DNA of 64,000 nucleotides, taken from Streptococcus pseudoporcinus LQ 940-04. Lineage in GTDB: Bacteria; Bacillota; Bacilli; Lactobacillales; Streptococcaceae. Of this stretch, positions 55,044 to 63,714 are shown one piece after another. The position numbers and the translations under genes were made by a program. The first letter of the stretch is position 1. Each line of letters opens with the position of its first letter. The stretch lies in NCBI RefSeq assembly GCF_000188035.1, contig NZ_AEUY02000005.1, positions 992,001 through 1,056,000 of the forward strand, written 5' to 3'. The notes under the pieces were generated by a model that was given only the letters and a program-made list of their open reading frames with translations, ran no database searches and was not told the origin of the DNA.

Positions 55044-55120
55044 AAAAACTCTTGAAGGTGCTCAGGAATTTAGTAGCTATTCAGTTCTACTAAAGCAAGT
55101 GAGTCGTCAAGAGTTTTTTT
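55044..55120. terminator. Complex bidirectional terminator
   Basis: AAAAACTCTTGA (55044-55055) pairs with TCAAGAGTTTTT (55107-55118); inside it TTTAGTAG (55070-55077) pairs with CTACTAAA (55087-55094). T runs leave on both strands, and the outer stem abuts the stop codons of the HAD and TetR genes. Confidence 0.8.
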
Positions 55121-55682
55121 AGTATGGTAGTAGTGGCAAACCAATGCATGCCATTTCTTCTGCTGGAGTAGTCATTCCATCCTTTATCCAATCGACCAAA
55201 ACTGATACGATGGCATTGCTCCAAAAGAGCCTGGTATAATGGGATTGTTTATGCAATTTCCAACGCTGATAGGCTTTCAAACGTTTTGTGACAATTTGTG
55301 TAATTAAAGTTTGTAATTGATTCTTAAACATGAGCCGGAGTAACTTTTCTTCCTTTTTGGCTTCAGTAAAGAGATAATACCAAGCCTGGTTAGCTTGGGT
55401 ATTAAGATCAAATAGTTTTAAACCTTGGAAAATTCTTCGAATAACAGTATTTAAGCGACACAACAGGATTTCTTCTTTTGATTTATAATTACGATAAAAG
55501 GCATTTCGAGAAACACCTGCCTTGGTAACAAGTTCAGAAATAGAGATATGGCTTAACTGCTTTTTCTCTAAGAGATCTAAAAGAGCAATCTCCATTGATT
55601 CTCGAGAAAGATTTTGATTTTCCTTATTAAATTGTGTTAAATTTTGAAGTGACTTTTTCGAAATCAATTTATCAGTCATCAC
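55119..55682 (-). CDS. TetR/AcrR-family transcriptional regulator
   Basis: A 187-residue TetR-family protein with the N-terminal helix-turn-helix ISISELVTKAGVSRNAFYRNYKSKEEIL (abridged: SELVTKAGVSRNAFYRNY) and an unspecific ligand-binding C-terminal half. The ligand and targets are unknown. It is divergent from the DegV/FakB gene, with a shared 131-base spacer, which suggests it controls that gene or itself. Confidence 0.85.
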   Translation of the reverse strand: MMTDKLISKKSLQNLTQFNKENQNLSRESMEIALLDLLEKKQLSHISISELVTKAGVSRNAFYRNYKSKEEILLCRLNTVIRRIFQGLKLFDLNTQANQAWYYLFTEAKKEEKLLRLMFKNQLQTLITQIVTKRLKAYQRWKLHKQSHYTRLFWSNAIVSVLVDWIKDGMTTPAEEMACIGLPLLPY

Positions 55683-55813
55683 AAATTCCTTCCAAATGTT
55701 ACATCCGACGCCGTTTTTATAGCTTCATAAAAGCTTTTGATGATATAATTTTATGGGAATTAATGATATTTGTCAATATAAACAACAAGCAATAAAGAAT
55801 GAAGGAGAGACAA

Positions 55814-56662
55814 ATGAAGAAGTGGAAAATTGTGGTAGACTCGGGATGTGATTTAATAGCCTTGGAAACAAATCCAGAAACGATTGCTTTTGAACGAGTG
55901 CCCCTCACACTTTGTGTTGGTAAAGAAGTCTTTATAGATAACAGTGAGTTAAATATTGATGATATGATGGCTGCGATGAACCAATCTGCGCAAGCAACAA
56001 CGTCATCATGTCCAAGTCCAGATGCCTTTTTGCAAGCTTACCATGGAGCTGAAAACCTTATTGTTATCACCATTACAGGAACTTTATCTGGTAGCCATAA
56101 CAGTGCTCGTTTAGCAAAAGAAATGCTTTTGGAGGAGAATCCTCGCCTTAATATCCATGTTATTGATTCATTATCAGCCGGTGGCGAAATGGATTTAATA
56201 GTTTTAGAGTTGGAACGTCTTATCAACCAAGGATTAGCATTTGAAGAAGTTGTAGAAGCTATAAAAACTTACGCTAATCAAACAGGCTTGCTATTTGCCT
56301 TAGCGAAAGTTGATAATTTAGTTAAAAATGGTCGATTGAATAAGCTTGTTGGAGCTGTTGTAGGTCTTCTTAATATTCGAATGGTTGGCTGCGCAAGTAG
56401 TGACGGAAAACTTGAACTACTGCAAAAAGCAAGAGGCCAAAAGAAAGCTGTTTCTGCCTTAGTTGAAGAATTACAAAAAGCTGGCTATAAAGGTGGTAAA
56501 ATTATTATTGCACAACGTAATAATGCTAAAATTTGTCAACAAATTACTGAAAAAGTTCAAGCGCTTTATCCAGGCGCGTCAATTATAACTTATCCGACCT
56601 CTGGCCTCTGTAGTTTCTATGCAGAAGAAGAAGGTATCTTATTAGGGTTTGAAAAAGCTTAA
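55814..56662 (+). CDS. DegV-family fatty-acid-binding protein (FakB type)
   Basis: A 282-residue EDD-fold protein: the N-terminal KIVVDSGCDL, the TITGTLSGSHNSARLAKEM phosphate/carboxylate loop and the C-terminal TYPTSGLCSFYAEEEGILLGF are DegV/FakB signatures. FakB proteins hold a fatty acid for phosphorylation by FakA kinase, linking imported fatty acids to phospholipid synthesis and so to FabT control. Which fatty acid it prefers is unknown. The ATG at 55814 follows AAGGAGAG; the ATG at 55799 lies before that site. Confidence 0.87.
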   Translation: MKKWKIVVDSGCDLIALETNPETIAFERVPLTLCVGKEVFIDNSELNIDDMMAAMNQSAQATTSSCPSPDAFLQAYHGAENLIVITITGTLSGSHNSARLAKEMLLEENPRLNIHVIDSLSAGGEMDLIVLELERLINQGLAFEEVVEAIKTYANQTGLLFALAKVDNLVKNGRLNKLVGAVVGLLNIRMVGCASSDGKLELLQKARGQKKAVSALVEELQKAGYKGGKIIIAQRNNAKICQQITEKVQALYPGASIITYPTSGLCSFYAEEEGILLGFEKA

Positions 56663-56670
56663 AAACTAAC

Positions 56671-56708
56671 GAAAAAGAATTATCTCCGTGAGGAAATAAT
56701 TCTTTTTC
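56671..56708. terminator. Bidirectional terminator after the DegV gene
   Basis: GAAAAAGAATTAT and ATAATTCTTTTTC form a perfect 13-bp stem with a 12-base loop; it serves both this gene and the converging surface-protein gene. Confidence 0.88.
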
Positions 56709-56710
56709 GT

Positions 56711-57391
56711 TTAATGTGTTGACGTGCTAGAGCTATTATTATCAGTTGCTGTAGCAGAATTTGGATTTGGAGAGGTATTTGCTTGAGGAGATGTTGTTTG
56801 ATCATTTAGGGGGGCTTGGGGAACATAGCTTTCAGCCGGGTTTTGTCCCAGATAAGCTGAATTAGTTTCCTGGTTACTTGGACTAACACCAGGGGTCATT
56901 GTCGACTCGCTCCCACTTCTTATTTGATTGGTAGTAGTGATAGTGTCAAGTCGATTTTGTAATTCAGCTTTTTTCGATTTATTGCTCACCTGGTTAATAG
57001 CTGTTTGGGCAGTTTCAACGGTCTCGAGTGTTGGATTTTTTTCAGCTTCTTCCACCGCTTTGGAGGCCTTTTCTTCACTAGAAACTATTTTTTTTAAGCG
57101 GTCCAATTTTTCCTGGAGACCTGATTTGGTCTCTGATTTTTTGAGTTTATCGACGAGCTTCTGGGCAGTTTCAATATTTGCCATAGAGGGGCTAGATTCA
57201 GCTAAGTTAACTGCTTCTATAGCTTTGCTTAAATAATTAGCTTTTTTGACAACCTTTCCGGTATTTTGCTTACTACTATTCAGAGGCTTACTGCCATAAT
57301 TATGAGCAAAAGCAATATAAATTGTTGCTCCGATAATCAAGGTTAAAAGACTTAAAATTAGAAAAAGCCTCTCCGTTTTTGCTTGCTTCAT
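56711..57391 (-). CDS. Membrane-anchored protein with two helical repeats
   Basis: A 226-residue protein I do not recognise. It has an N-terminal membrane helix (about residues 8-29), then two related repeats of about 45 residues (near 52-98 and 105-152), each with a pattern AVxxAExxPxxxxxETAQ and a Lys/Leu-rich helix, then a Ser/Thr/Pro/Asn-rich tail with no LPXTG motif. The plan fits an extracellular, membrane-tethered, coiled-coil-like protein with an unstructured tail. A GGAGAATAA ribosome site precedes the ATG. It converges on the DegV gene. Function unknown. Confidence 0.7.
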   Translation of the reverse strand: MKQAKTERLFLILSLLTLIIGATIYIAFAHNYGSKPLNSSKQNTGKVVKKANYLSKAIEAVNLAESSPSMANIETAQKLVDKLKKSETKSGLQEKLDRLKKIVSSEEKASKAVEEAEKNPTLETVETAQTAINQVSNKSKKAELQNRLDTITTTNQIRSGSESTMTPGVSPSNQETNSAYLGQNPAESYVPQAPLNDQTTSPQANTSPNPNSATATDNNSSSTSTH

Positions 57392-57486
57392 TTATTCTCC
57401 TTTTATCTCATTTAAAATGCTTCAAAAACCATTATACACTTTATGGGGAAAAAATTAAAGATTTCTAAGCATTAAAAATGGAAAGG

Positions 57487-57502
57487 AATGGTATATACCA
57501 TT
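57487..57502 (+). promoter_or_regulatory. NagR-type (dre) operator upstream of nagA
   Basis: AATGGTATATACCATT is a perfect 16-bp palindrome ending in the nagA -35. It resembles the TGGTATAGACCA-type sites bound by GntR-family NagR/YvoA repressors, released by glucosamine-6-phosphate. Confidence 0.75.
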
Positions 57503-57529
57503 TACAAATAAAAAGATTAGTCGTATAAT
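57501..57529 (+). promoter_or_regulatory. nagA promoter
   Basis: TTTACA, 17-base spacer and TATAAT. The start codon is 27 bases downstream. Confidence 0.82.
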
Positions 57530-57555
57530 AAAAGGTAGACATAGGGAGGAAAACG

Positions 57556-58704
57556 ATGACACGTTATATCAAAGCAGATTGCTTTTATTACCCAGATCAT
57601 GTAAAAGAAAGTGGTTACTTAGAATTAAATGATGGTAAATTTGGCAAGTGGGTAAGTTCAGCCCCCGCTGATGCTGATATTATCGATTACAGTGGCTATC
57701 AAATTGCACCTGGCTTAGTTGATACTCACATTCATGGTTTTGCGGGAGCTGATGTCATGGATAATTCAGCAGAAGGACTTCATAAAATGAGTGAGGGTCT
57801 TTTATCTACAGGAGTAACCTCATTTTTACCAACGACTTTGACCTCGACTTTTGAGCATTTAGAAAAAGTTTCCGCTACAATTGCTGCTGTTGCTGATAAG
57901 GTTACAGGTGCTAAAATTCAAGGAATATATTTTGAAGGGCCCTACTTTACAGAAGAATATAAGGGGGCACAAAATCCTATTTATATGAAAAATCCTCGCT
58001 TAGATGAGTTTGAAGCTTGGCAAAAAGCAGCAAATGGACTCATCAAAAAAATTGCCCTGGCACCAGAACGTGCAGGTGTTGCAGACTTTGTTTCAACTGT
58101 TACCAAAAAGGGTGTGACAGTGGCGCTTGGACATTCTAATGGAACCTATCAGGAAGCCAAAGAAATCGTTGACGCAGGAGCAAGTGTATGGGTTCATGCC
58201 TACAATGGTATGCGTGGGCTGACGCATCGAGAACCAGGAATGGTCGGAGCTGTTTACAATATTCCAAATACCTATGCAGAGTTAATCTGTGATGGTCATC
58301 ATGTTTCGCCGGTAGCATGTGAGATTTTGATGAGACAAAAAGGCCATGACCATGTCGCTATGATTACAGATTGTATGCGAGCAGGTGGCTCTCCCGATGG
58401 TGATTATATGTTAGGTGAGTTTCCTGTTATCGTCGAAAATGGTACCGCAAGGTTAAAATCAAGTGGAAATTTGGCAGGCTCTATTTTGAAACTTATAGAT
58501 GCAATTAAAAATGTTGTTTCTTGGGGGATTGCTAGTCCGCAAGAAGCGATCCGCATGGCCACCTTAGTTGCTGCCACATCGGTCGGGATTGACCACCTCT
58601 GTGGTCAAATCAAAGAAGGCTATGCTGCCGATTTTATTGTGCTTGATCAGAGCCTTGAACTCTATGCTACTTATCTTGATGGTAAGAAAGCATTCCAAGC
58701 TTAA
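57556..58704 (+). CDS. nagA: N-acetylglucosamine-6-phosphate deacetylase
   Basis: A 382-residue amidohydrolase-superfamily enzyme: GLVDTHIHGFAGAD is the first metal site, followed by the FEGPYFTEEYKGAQNP metal site (Glu), VALGHSNGTY, VHAYNGMRGLTHREP and the catalytic aspartate in ITDCMRAGGSPDG. It deacetylates GlcNAc-6-P to glucosamine-6-P, recycling amino sugars into glycolysis or cell-wall synthesis. It is a single-gene transcript with a NagR-type operator and an AGGGAGGAAA ribosome site. Confidence 0.95.
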   Translation: MTRYIKADCFYYPDHVKESGYLELNDGKFGKWVSSAPADADIIDYSGYQIAPGLVDTHIHGFAGADVMDNSAEGLHKMSEGLLSTGVTSFLPTTLTSTFEHLEKVSATIAAVADKVTGAKIQGIYFEGPYFTEEYKGAQNPIYMKNPRLDEFEAWQKAANGLIKKIALAPERAGVADFVSTVTKKGVTVALGHSNGTYQEAKEIVDAGASVWVHAYNGMRGLTHREPGMVGAVYNIPNTYAELICDGHHVSPVACEILMRQKGHDHVAMITDCMRAGGSPDGDYMLGEFPVIVENGTARLKSSGNLAGSILKLIDAIKNVVSWGIASPQEAIRMATLVAATSVGIDHLCGQIKEGYAADFIVLDQSLELYATYLDGKKAFQA

Positions 58705-58714
58705 AAGTTATCAG

Positions 58715-58746
58715 AGATTAAGATGTCAAAATTCTTAATCTTTTTT
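58715..58746 (+). terminator. Terminator after nagA
   Basis: AGATTAAGA and TCTTAATCT form a 9-bp stem with a 9-base loop and a T run. Confidence 0.88.
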
Positions 58747-58766
58747 ATCTGTCATTATATCTGATT

Positions 58767-58776
58767 ATGATAAAAT
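58767..58776 (+). promoter_or_regulatory. Extended -10 promoter of the EIIC-like gene
   Basis: ATGATAAAAT carries an extended -10 (TGATAAAAT); no good -35. The start codon is 60 bases downstream. Confidence 0.45.
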
Positions 58777-58835
58777 AGAGAGTAAGAAAACTAATCACCT
58801 AGTAAATGGCTACCTGAATAGGAAAGGGGGTGGAT

Positions 58836-60038
58836 GTGCTGATTCATTTTACAGTTAAGTTATTTATATCCACTGTAAGGGAAAATTTGCGAAAACTTGT
58901 GCCTTTAGCGCTCGTCTATTCCTGGGTGGAGTTAATTCAGTCCCTTTGCCTGTCCCCTTATTCATTTATTGCTGAGACAAGTAATGCAGCAGTTTATTCA
59001 GAAAAATGGTTGATATGGGTATCTGATCAAGCAACTGAGTTATCTAAAATACTTATGATTATTATGGTTGCTTATTTTCTTGCAAATATGGTTTTATCTT
59101 TAATACCTGAAGAAGGAAGAGAGACTTCCAAGCTACCTTGGGTATTATTTCTGATAACTTGGATTCTTTATACTGCTAGTAATAATTTTAACAATTACTA
59201 TGCTCAGGTTCCTTTTTGGCTGTTATTAGGCCTTATAGCTTTTGGATTAGCTTTTATTGCTAGGAAGCTAAAGATGCTTTCTCTCAATCAAAGGGTTGTT
59301 ATTTTTGTTATTTCAATATTTTCGACCTATAGTTTGAGTAAATATTTAGGTAGACATATGAGTTCTAGTCCGGACCTTCTTTTACAGATGGCTAGTCTTT
59401 CTCTGTTGGGAGCTGGACCAAGTCACGTGTTTTCAGTGGTATTTTGGTCTAGTATTGCCGTTCTTATGCAAGGTGCAGGTCTACTAGTGCCTTATGTTTT
59501 ACAAACGCCTGCTAATGATTTGGTTTTGACAAGTGAGAACGTTAATGCAGCTTTATCGGGACATCTTACTAATATTCCACATTTATTTTCCCTATATACT
59601 TTGCGTGACAGCTTTGCTATGTTTGGAGGCCTTGGAATGGTTCTTCCCTTGTTGTTAGCTGTTCTCATTGAAAGTAAGAAACTTAACAAGCCTTACCATT
59701 TTCATTTAAGTATATTATGTTTCTTACCTGTTCTTTTTGACCAGCCCTTGGCCTTTTTAGTGGGTTTGCCTATCATTTTGGAGCCACTAATACTATTACC
59801 AATGCTGACCGTCACCATTTTCTCAGAGCTTATAGGAGCTATTGTATTAGCTTTGAAGTGGGTACATCCAGCTGTATTTATTGTGCCTGAAGGAACCCCA
59901 AACCTCATATTTGCTTTTTTAGCAAGTAATGGCGACTGGAGGTATTTTATTGTTGTTACTTTTATTCTTATGGTATCCATACTGATTTATCTCCCTTTTA
60001 TTAAGTGGGTATTCCGCAAGGAGGCCTTATATGATTAA
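58836..60038 (+). CDS. Orphan PTS EIIC-like membrane protein
   Basis: About 400 residues with some ten helices, resembling the EIIC domain of the lactose/cellobiose-glucose PTS superfamily. No EIIA or EIIB domain is fused and none lies nearby. The LGAGPSHVFSVVFWS stretch and the loop with GHLTNIPHLFSLYTLRDSF are the EIIC-like conserved parts. It may be a sugar channel using remote EIIA/B proteins, or a changed relative. The GTG at 58836 follows GGAAAGGGGG; a GTG at 58830 is also possible. It overlaps the DUF915 gene by eight bases, so they are linked. Confidence 0.7.
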   Translation: MLIHFTVKLFISTVRENLRKLVPLALVYSWVELIQSLCLSPYSFIAETSNAAVYSEKWLIWVSDQATELSKILMIIMVAYFLANMVLSLIPEEGRETSKLPWVLFLITWILYTASNNFNNYYAQVPFWLLLGLIAFGLAFIARKLKMLSLNQRVVIFVISIFSTYSLSKYLGRHMSSSPDLLLQMASLSLLGAGPSHVFSVVFWSSIAVLMQGAGLLVPYVLQTPANDLVLTSENVNAALSGHLTNIPHLFSLYTLRDSFAMFGGLGMVLPLLLAVLIESKKLNKPYHFHLSILCFLPVLFDQPLAFLVGLPIILEPLILLPMLTVTIFSELIGAIVLALKWVHPAVFIVPEGTPNLIFAFLASNGDWRYFIVVTFILMVSILIYLPFIKWVFRKEALYD

Positions 60039-60852
60039 GAAAAGATATTTTTTAGTTCTTTTTGTTACAATTGTTATATATTTTATCTTGATTATTTTAG
60101 GCAAAACATATATCAATAAAACGACTAGTCAACAAAAGGCTATTTATCGCTCTCGCATGGTTCCAACTGTCTTTGTTCCAGGGTCTGGTGCAACAAATAA
60201 CCGGTTTGACGACATGATTTCAGAGCTCAACAAGACGCATCGTAAGCACAGTATTTTAAAAGTTGAAGTTTCAAAAGATAATCAATTAACTTATTCAGGT
60301 GGTATTAGTAGTAACGATGAACATCCTTTTATAGTTGTTGGTTTTGAAAATAATCTTGATGGCTATGATAATATCAAACAACAGGCTAAGTGGTTAGATA
60401 CGGCCATGCATAATTTGCAATTACGATATAAATTTCAACGCTTTAATGCAGTTGGGCATTCAAATGGTGGCTTGAATTGGACAATTTTTCTTGAAAAATA
60501 TTATTCATCAGAACAGTTCCAGATGGAAAAACTCTTAACTATTGGAACACCTTACAATTTTGAAGAAAGTAACTTCTCTAACAAAACACAAATGTTGAAA
60601 GATTTGATTAATGAACGAAACGTGATTACGTCAAATTTATTGGTCTATAATTTGGCAGGTACAAATACTTTTGAAGGTGATAAGATTGTGCCCTACGAAA
60701 GTGTTGAAGCTGGTAAGTTTATCTTTCAAAAAGTGGCAAAGCATTATACTCAGGTTACCGTGACTGGAGATGATGCGACACATTCTGATTTACCAACTAA
60801 CCCAGAAGTTATTCAATATCTTGCTGAAAAACTATTAAAACCTAAGCCTTAG
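60031..60852 (+). CDS. Membrane-anchored alpha/beta hydrolase, DUF915 family
   Basis: A 273-residue protein with an N-terminal membrane helix (about residues 6-26) and an extracellular alpha/beta-hydrolase fold of the DUF915 family: VFVPGSGATNNRFDDM, the nucleophile elbow FNAVGHSNGGLNW (Ser in GHSNG), and the HSDLP near the C-terminus with the catalytic His. Substrate unknown; relatives are lipase/esterase-like. It overlaps the EIIC-like gene and precedes an aldo/keto reductase by 35 bases. Confidence 0.82.
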   Translation: MIKKRYFLVLFVTIVIYFILIILGKTYINKTTSQQKAIYRSRMVPTVFVPGSGATNNRFDDMISELNKTHRKHSILKVEVSKDNQLTYSGGISSNDEHPFIVVGFENNLDGYDNIKQQAKWLDTAMHNLQLRYKFQRFNAVGHSNGGLNWTIFLEKYYSSEQFQMEKLLTIGTPYNFEESNFSNKTQMLKDLINERNVITSNLLVYNLAGTNTFEGDKIVPYESVEAGKFIFQKVAKHYTQVTVTGDDATHSDLPTNPEVIQYLAEKLLKPKP

Positions 60853-60887
60853 GTTAGAAAATTACCGTAAAAGAAGGAGATATGACA

Positions 60888-61727
60888 ATGCATAAAGACT
60901 TAACAATGAACAATGGTTTAGTAATTCCAGCAGTTGGATTTGGAACATTTAAAGCAGCTGATGGAGAAGAAGCTTATCAATCAACTTTAGCAGCTATTAA
61001 AGCAGGTTATCGTCATATTGACACAGCAGCTATTTACAAAAATGAAGAGAGTGTTGGGCGCGCAATTAAAGACTCAGGCCTTGCAAGAGAAGAGTTATTT
61101 GTAACGACTAAATTATGGAATGATGCTCACAGCTATGAGGGGGCAAAGAAAGCTTTATCTGCGTCCTTAAAACGCTTAGGCTTAGATTATGTGGATCTTT
61201 ACTTGATTCATTGGCCTAATCCTAAGGCCGTGCGTGATTGTTGGGAAGAGGCTAATGCACAAGCGTGGCGCTATATGGAAGAGGCAGTCGAAGAAGGGTT
61301 GATTAAAACAATTGGTGTCAGCAACTTTATGGTTCACCATTTAGAGGCTTTGGCAAAAACTGCTAACATTAAACCAGCTGTTAATCAGATTCGTTTAGCT
61401 CCTGGCTGCTATCAAAAGGAAGTGATTGACTATTGTCAAAAGCATAATATTGTTATCGAAGCATGGAGCCCACTAGGACAGGGAGATATTTTTGAAAATG
61501 AAACCATGTTAGAATTAGCTGCTAAATATAATAGAACCGTGGCTCAAATGGCACTTGCTTGGTCAGTTTACAATGGCTTTTTACCACTACCAAAATCTGT
61601 ACATGAAGATCGCATCAAAGCAAATTTAGATTTCTTTGATATTAAGTTAAGTGCAGAAGATGCTGAAAGAATTAAAAACATTAAAGGATTAACACCAGTG
61701 CCAGATCCAGACACCAAAGATTACTAA
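60888..61727 (+). CDS. Aldo/keto reductase
   Basis: A 279-residue AKR with all four catalytic residues visible: Asp and Tyr in HIDTAAIYKNEESVG, Lys in VTTKLWND, and His in LYLIHWPNP; the NADPH-binding PLPKSVHEDRIKANL near the end is typical of AKR5-type prostaglandin/diketogulonate reductase-like enzymes. It reduces aldehydes or ketones; the physiological substrate is unknown. The ATG at 60888 has AAGGAG eight bases upstream, better than the ATG at 60882, which is only two bases away. Confidence 0.9.
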   Translation: MHKDLTMNNGLVIPAVGFGTFKAADGEEAYQSTLAAIKAGYRHIDTAAIYKNEESVGRAIKDSGLAREELFVTTKLWNDAHSYEGAKKALSASLKRLGLDYVDLYLIHWPNPKAVRDCWEEANAQAWRYMEEAVEEGLIKTIGVSNFMVHHLEALAKTANIKPAVNQIRLAPGCYQKEVIDYCQKHNIVIEAWSPLGQGDIFENETMLELAAKYNRTVAQMALAWSVYNGFLPLPKSVHEDRIKANLDFFDIKLSAEDAERIKNIKGLTPVPDPDTKDY

Positions 61728-61733
61728 TTTATT

Positions 61734-61763
61734 AAAAAGCTTGGTTTATAACTGAGCTTTTTT
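61734..61763 (+). terminator. Terminator after the aldo/keto reductase
   Basis: AAAAAGCT and AGCTTTTTT with an inner GTTTATAAC-type pairing form a hairpin ending in T. Confidence 0.78.
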
Positions 61764-61835
61764 ATATTGACAAGCTTTTATCATTTATATATAATTTTTT
61801 TATATTTAAATTATAAATAAATAAAGAGGTTAAAA

Positions 61836-62363
61836 ATGATTTTAATGTTTATGCTGGCTATGTTTATCATACGCCTAGTTTTCTTAAAACTATCTATTGC
61901 TAATGAAAAAACAATCCGAGCAAATGGAGGTAGAGAATTTGGCAAGTTAAATTCCCAATTCTTAACCCTTCTTCATATTATGATTTATGCTTTTGCTTCC
62001 TTAGAAGCTTATTTGAGAAAGACTGAATTTGACGGCTGGAGTTTACTTGGTCTATCTTTAATGGTTTTCTCATTAGTTGTTCTTTATAAGGTAACTCAAT
62101 TGCTTGAAGGTATCTGGACTGTCAAATTGATGATAACTCAAGATCATCAGTATGTGGATCACTGGCTTTTCCGTTATGTAAAGCACCCTAACTACTATCT
62201 CAATATCTGCCCAGAATTAATTGGGATAGTTCTGCTTTGTCATGCCAAAATTACGGCAGCTATCTTATTCCCCTTCTACCTTCTATCTCTTAGCATCAGA
62301 ATCCATGAGGAAAACCGCCTTATAAGAGAAGTCATTATTCCAAATGGCAAGGTAGAAAGATAG
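61836..62363 (+). CDS. Isoprenylcysteine carboxyl methyltransferase-family membrane protein
   Basis: A 175-residue membrane protein with about four to five helices. RYVKHPNYYLNICPELIGI and HEENRLIRE match the ICMT/DUF1295-like superfamily motif (HPNY and the Glu-Glu pair), which in bacteria methylates unknown acceptors, since prenylated cysteines are not known there. The ribosome site is AAAGAGGTT. It lies alone before the glyQS leader. Family call moderately firm, function unknown. Confidence 0.75.
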   Translation: MILMFMLAMFIIRLVFLKLSIANEKTIRANGGREFGKLNSQFLTLLHIMIYAFASLEAYLRKTEFDGWSLLGLSLMVFSLVVLYKVTQLLEGIWTVKLMITQDHQYVDHWLFRYVKHPNYYLNICPELIGIVLLCHAKITAAILFPFYLLSLSIRIHEENRLIREVIIPNGKVER

Positions 62364-62391
62364 TCTAGCCCTTACTTTATAACGGTTAATC

Positions 62392-62420
62392 TGGACAAAG
62401 TCCTGGAGATGTGGTAGAAT
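62392..62420 (+). promoter_or_regulatory. glyQS promoter
   Basis: TGGACA, 17-base spacer and TAGAAT with a TGG extension, just before the T-box leader. Confidence 0.7.
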
Positions 62421-62427
62421 ATGGGCT

Positions 62428-62636
62428 ATGGAAGAAGGCTTAATAGCATGAAACAAAGCGAGTTCTAGGGTAGTGAAAGCTAGGCAAGACTGTTAGTAAG
62501 TTGGCACTTTCAGAGACTGATGTCTAAGGGCAAGGTCTTCATCGTCATCAATAATGAAGTAATAAATTAGGGTGGAACCGCGTTTCGACGCCCCTATGTC
62601 TTTGACATAAGGGTGTTTAAATGTGGTTCTTTTTGT
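62428..62636 (+). promoter_or_regulatory. T-box leader of glyQS
   Basis: About 200 bases: a short stem I, and at 62569-62582 the T-box AGGGTGGAACCGCG, followed by a terminator hairpin (CCCCTATGTC with GACATAAGGG) and T-rich DNA. GGC in GCTAGGCAAGAC near 62482 is a possible specifier for tRNA-Gly(GCC). Uncharged tRNA-Gly would favour antitermination and glyQS expression. Confidence 0.87.
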
Positions 62637-62796
62637 ATCCACAATTCATACACAGTCTAGGTGCTATAATTTTATTCTTAGAATTGGTCTAGACTTTTAC
62701 TTGCTTGTAGGGATTATTTGACTGACTTAAGGTTATATCTGTGGGAACATAGTTCACAATCTACAAGGACACAATTTTTAATAATGGAGGAATCAC
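62637..62796 (+). other. Spacer between the glycine T-box and glyQ
   Basis: About 160 bases, longer than usual between a T-box terminator and its gene. A possible second promoter (TTGACT near 62728 and TATATC near 62745) lies here; no gene or hairpin of note was seen. Confidence 0.4.
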
Positions 62797-63714
62797 ATGT
62801 CTAGAAAACTTACTTTTCAGGAGATTATTTTAACGTTACAACAATACTGGAATGATAAAGGTTGCATGTTAATGCAGGCTTATGATAATGAAAAAGGTGC
62901 CGGCACTATGAGCCCTTACACATTTTTAAGGGCAATTGGTCCTGAGCCTTGGAATGCTGCCTATGTTGAGCCATCTCGACGACCGGCTGACGGCCGTTAT
63001 GGTGAAAATCCGAATCGTCTTTATCAACACCACCAATTCCAAGTTGTTATGAAGCCGTCTCCAACTAATATTCAAGAACTTTACTTGGAGTCGCTTGAGA
63101 AATTAGGAATTAACCCCTTAGAACATGATATTCGTTTTGTTGAAGATAACTGGGAAAATCCTTCGACGGGATCAGCTGGACTAGGCTGGGAAGTATGGTT
63201 AGACGGAATGGAAATTACCCAATTTACCTATTTTCAACAAGTCGGTGGCCTTGCAACGAGTCCGGTTACCTCTGAGGTTACCTATGGTTTGGAACGCCTT
63301 GCTTCATATATCCAAGAAGTTGATTCTGTCTATGATATTGAATGGGCTCCAGGCGTCAAATATGGTGAGATTTTCTTGCAGCCAGAGTATGAACATTCCA
63401 AATATTCATTTGAAATTTCAGATCAAGACATGTTACTTGAGAATTTTGAGAAATTTGAAAAAGAAGCTGCGCGTGCATTAGAGGAAGGATTAGTTCACCC
63501 AGCTTATGATTATGTCCTAAAATGTTCTCATACTTTTAATCTCCTTGATGCCAGAGGAGCAGTTTCAGTGACCGAGCGGGCGGGCTACATCGCTCGTATT
63601 AGAAACTTAGCACGTGTGGTCGCTAAAACATTTGTTGCAGAACGTCGTAAACTTGGTTACCCACTCCTTGACGATGCACGTCGCGCAGAATTACTAAAAG
63701 AGGAGGCAGAATAA
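62797..63714 (+). CDS. glyQ: Glycyl-tRNA synthetase alpha subunit
   Basis: A 305-residue alpha subunit of the bacterial alpha2-beta2 Gly[21 protein letters not shown] at the start and the [27 protein letters not shown] (abridged: [16 protein letters not shown]) and [12 protein letters not shown] blocks are hallmarks of the catalytic class II domain. It forms glycyl-adenylate and charges tRNA-Gly with the beta subunit. The stop codon overlaps the glyS start (TAATG). A AATGGAGGAA ribosome site precedes the ATG. Confidence 0.97.
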   Translation: MSRKLTFQEIILTLQQYWNDKGCMLMQAYDNEKGAGTMSPYTFLRAIGPEPWNAAYVEPSRRPADGRYGENPNRLYQHHQFQVVMKPSPTNIQELYLESLEKLGINPLEHDIRFVEDNWENPSTGSAGLGWEVWLDGMEITQFTYFQQVGGLATSPVTSEVTYGLERLASYIQEVDSVYDIEWAPGVKYGEIFLQPEYEHSKYSFEISDQDMLLENFEKFEKEAARALEEGLVHPAYDYVLKCSHTFNLLDARGAVSVTERAGYIARIRNLARVVAKTFVAERRKLGYPLLDDARRAELLKEEAE

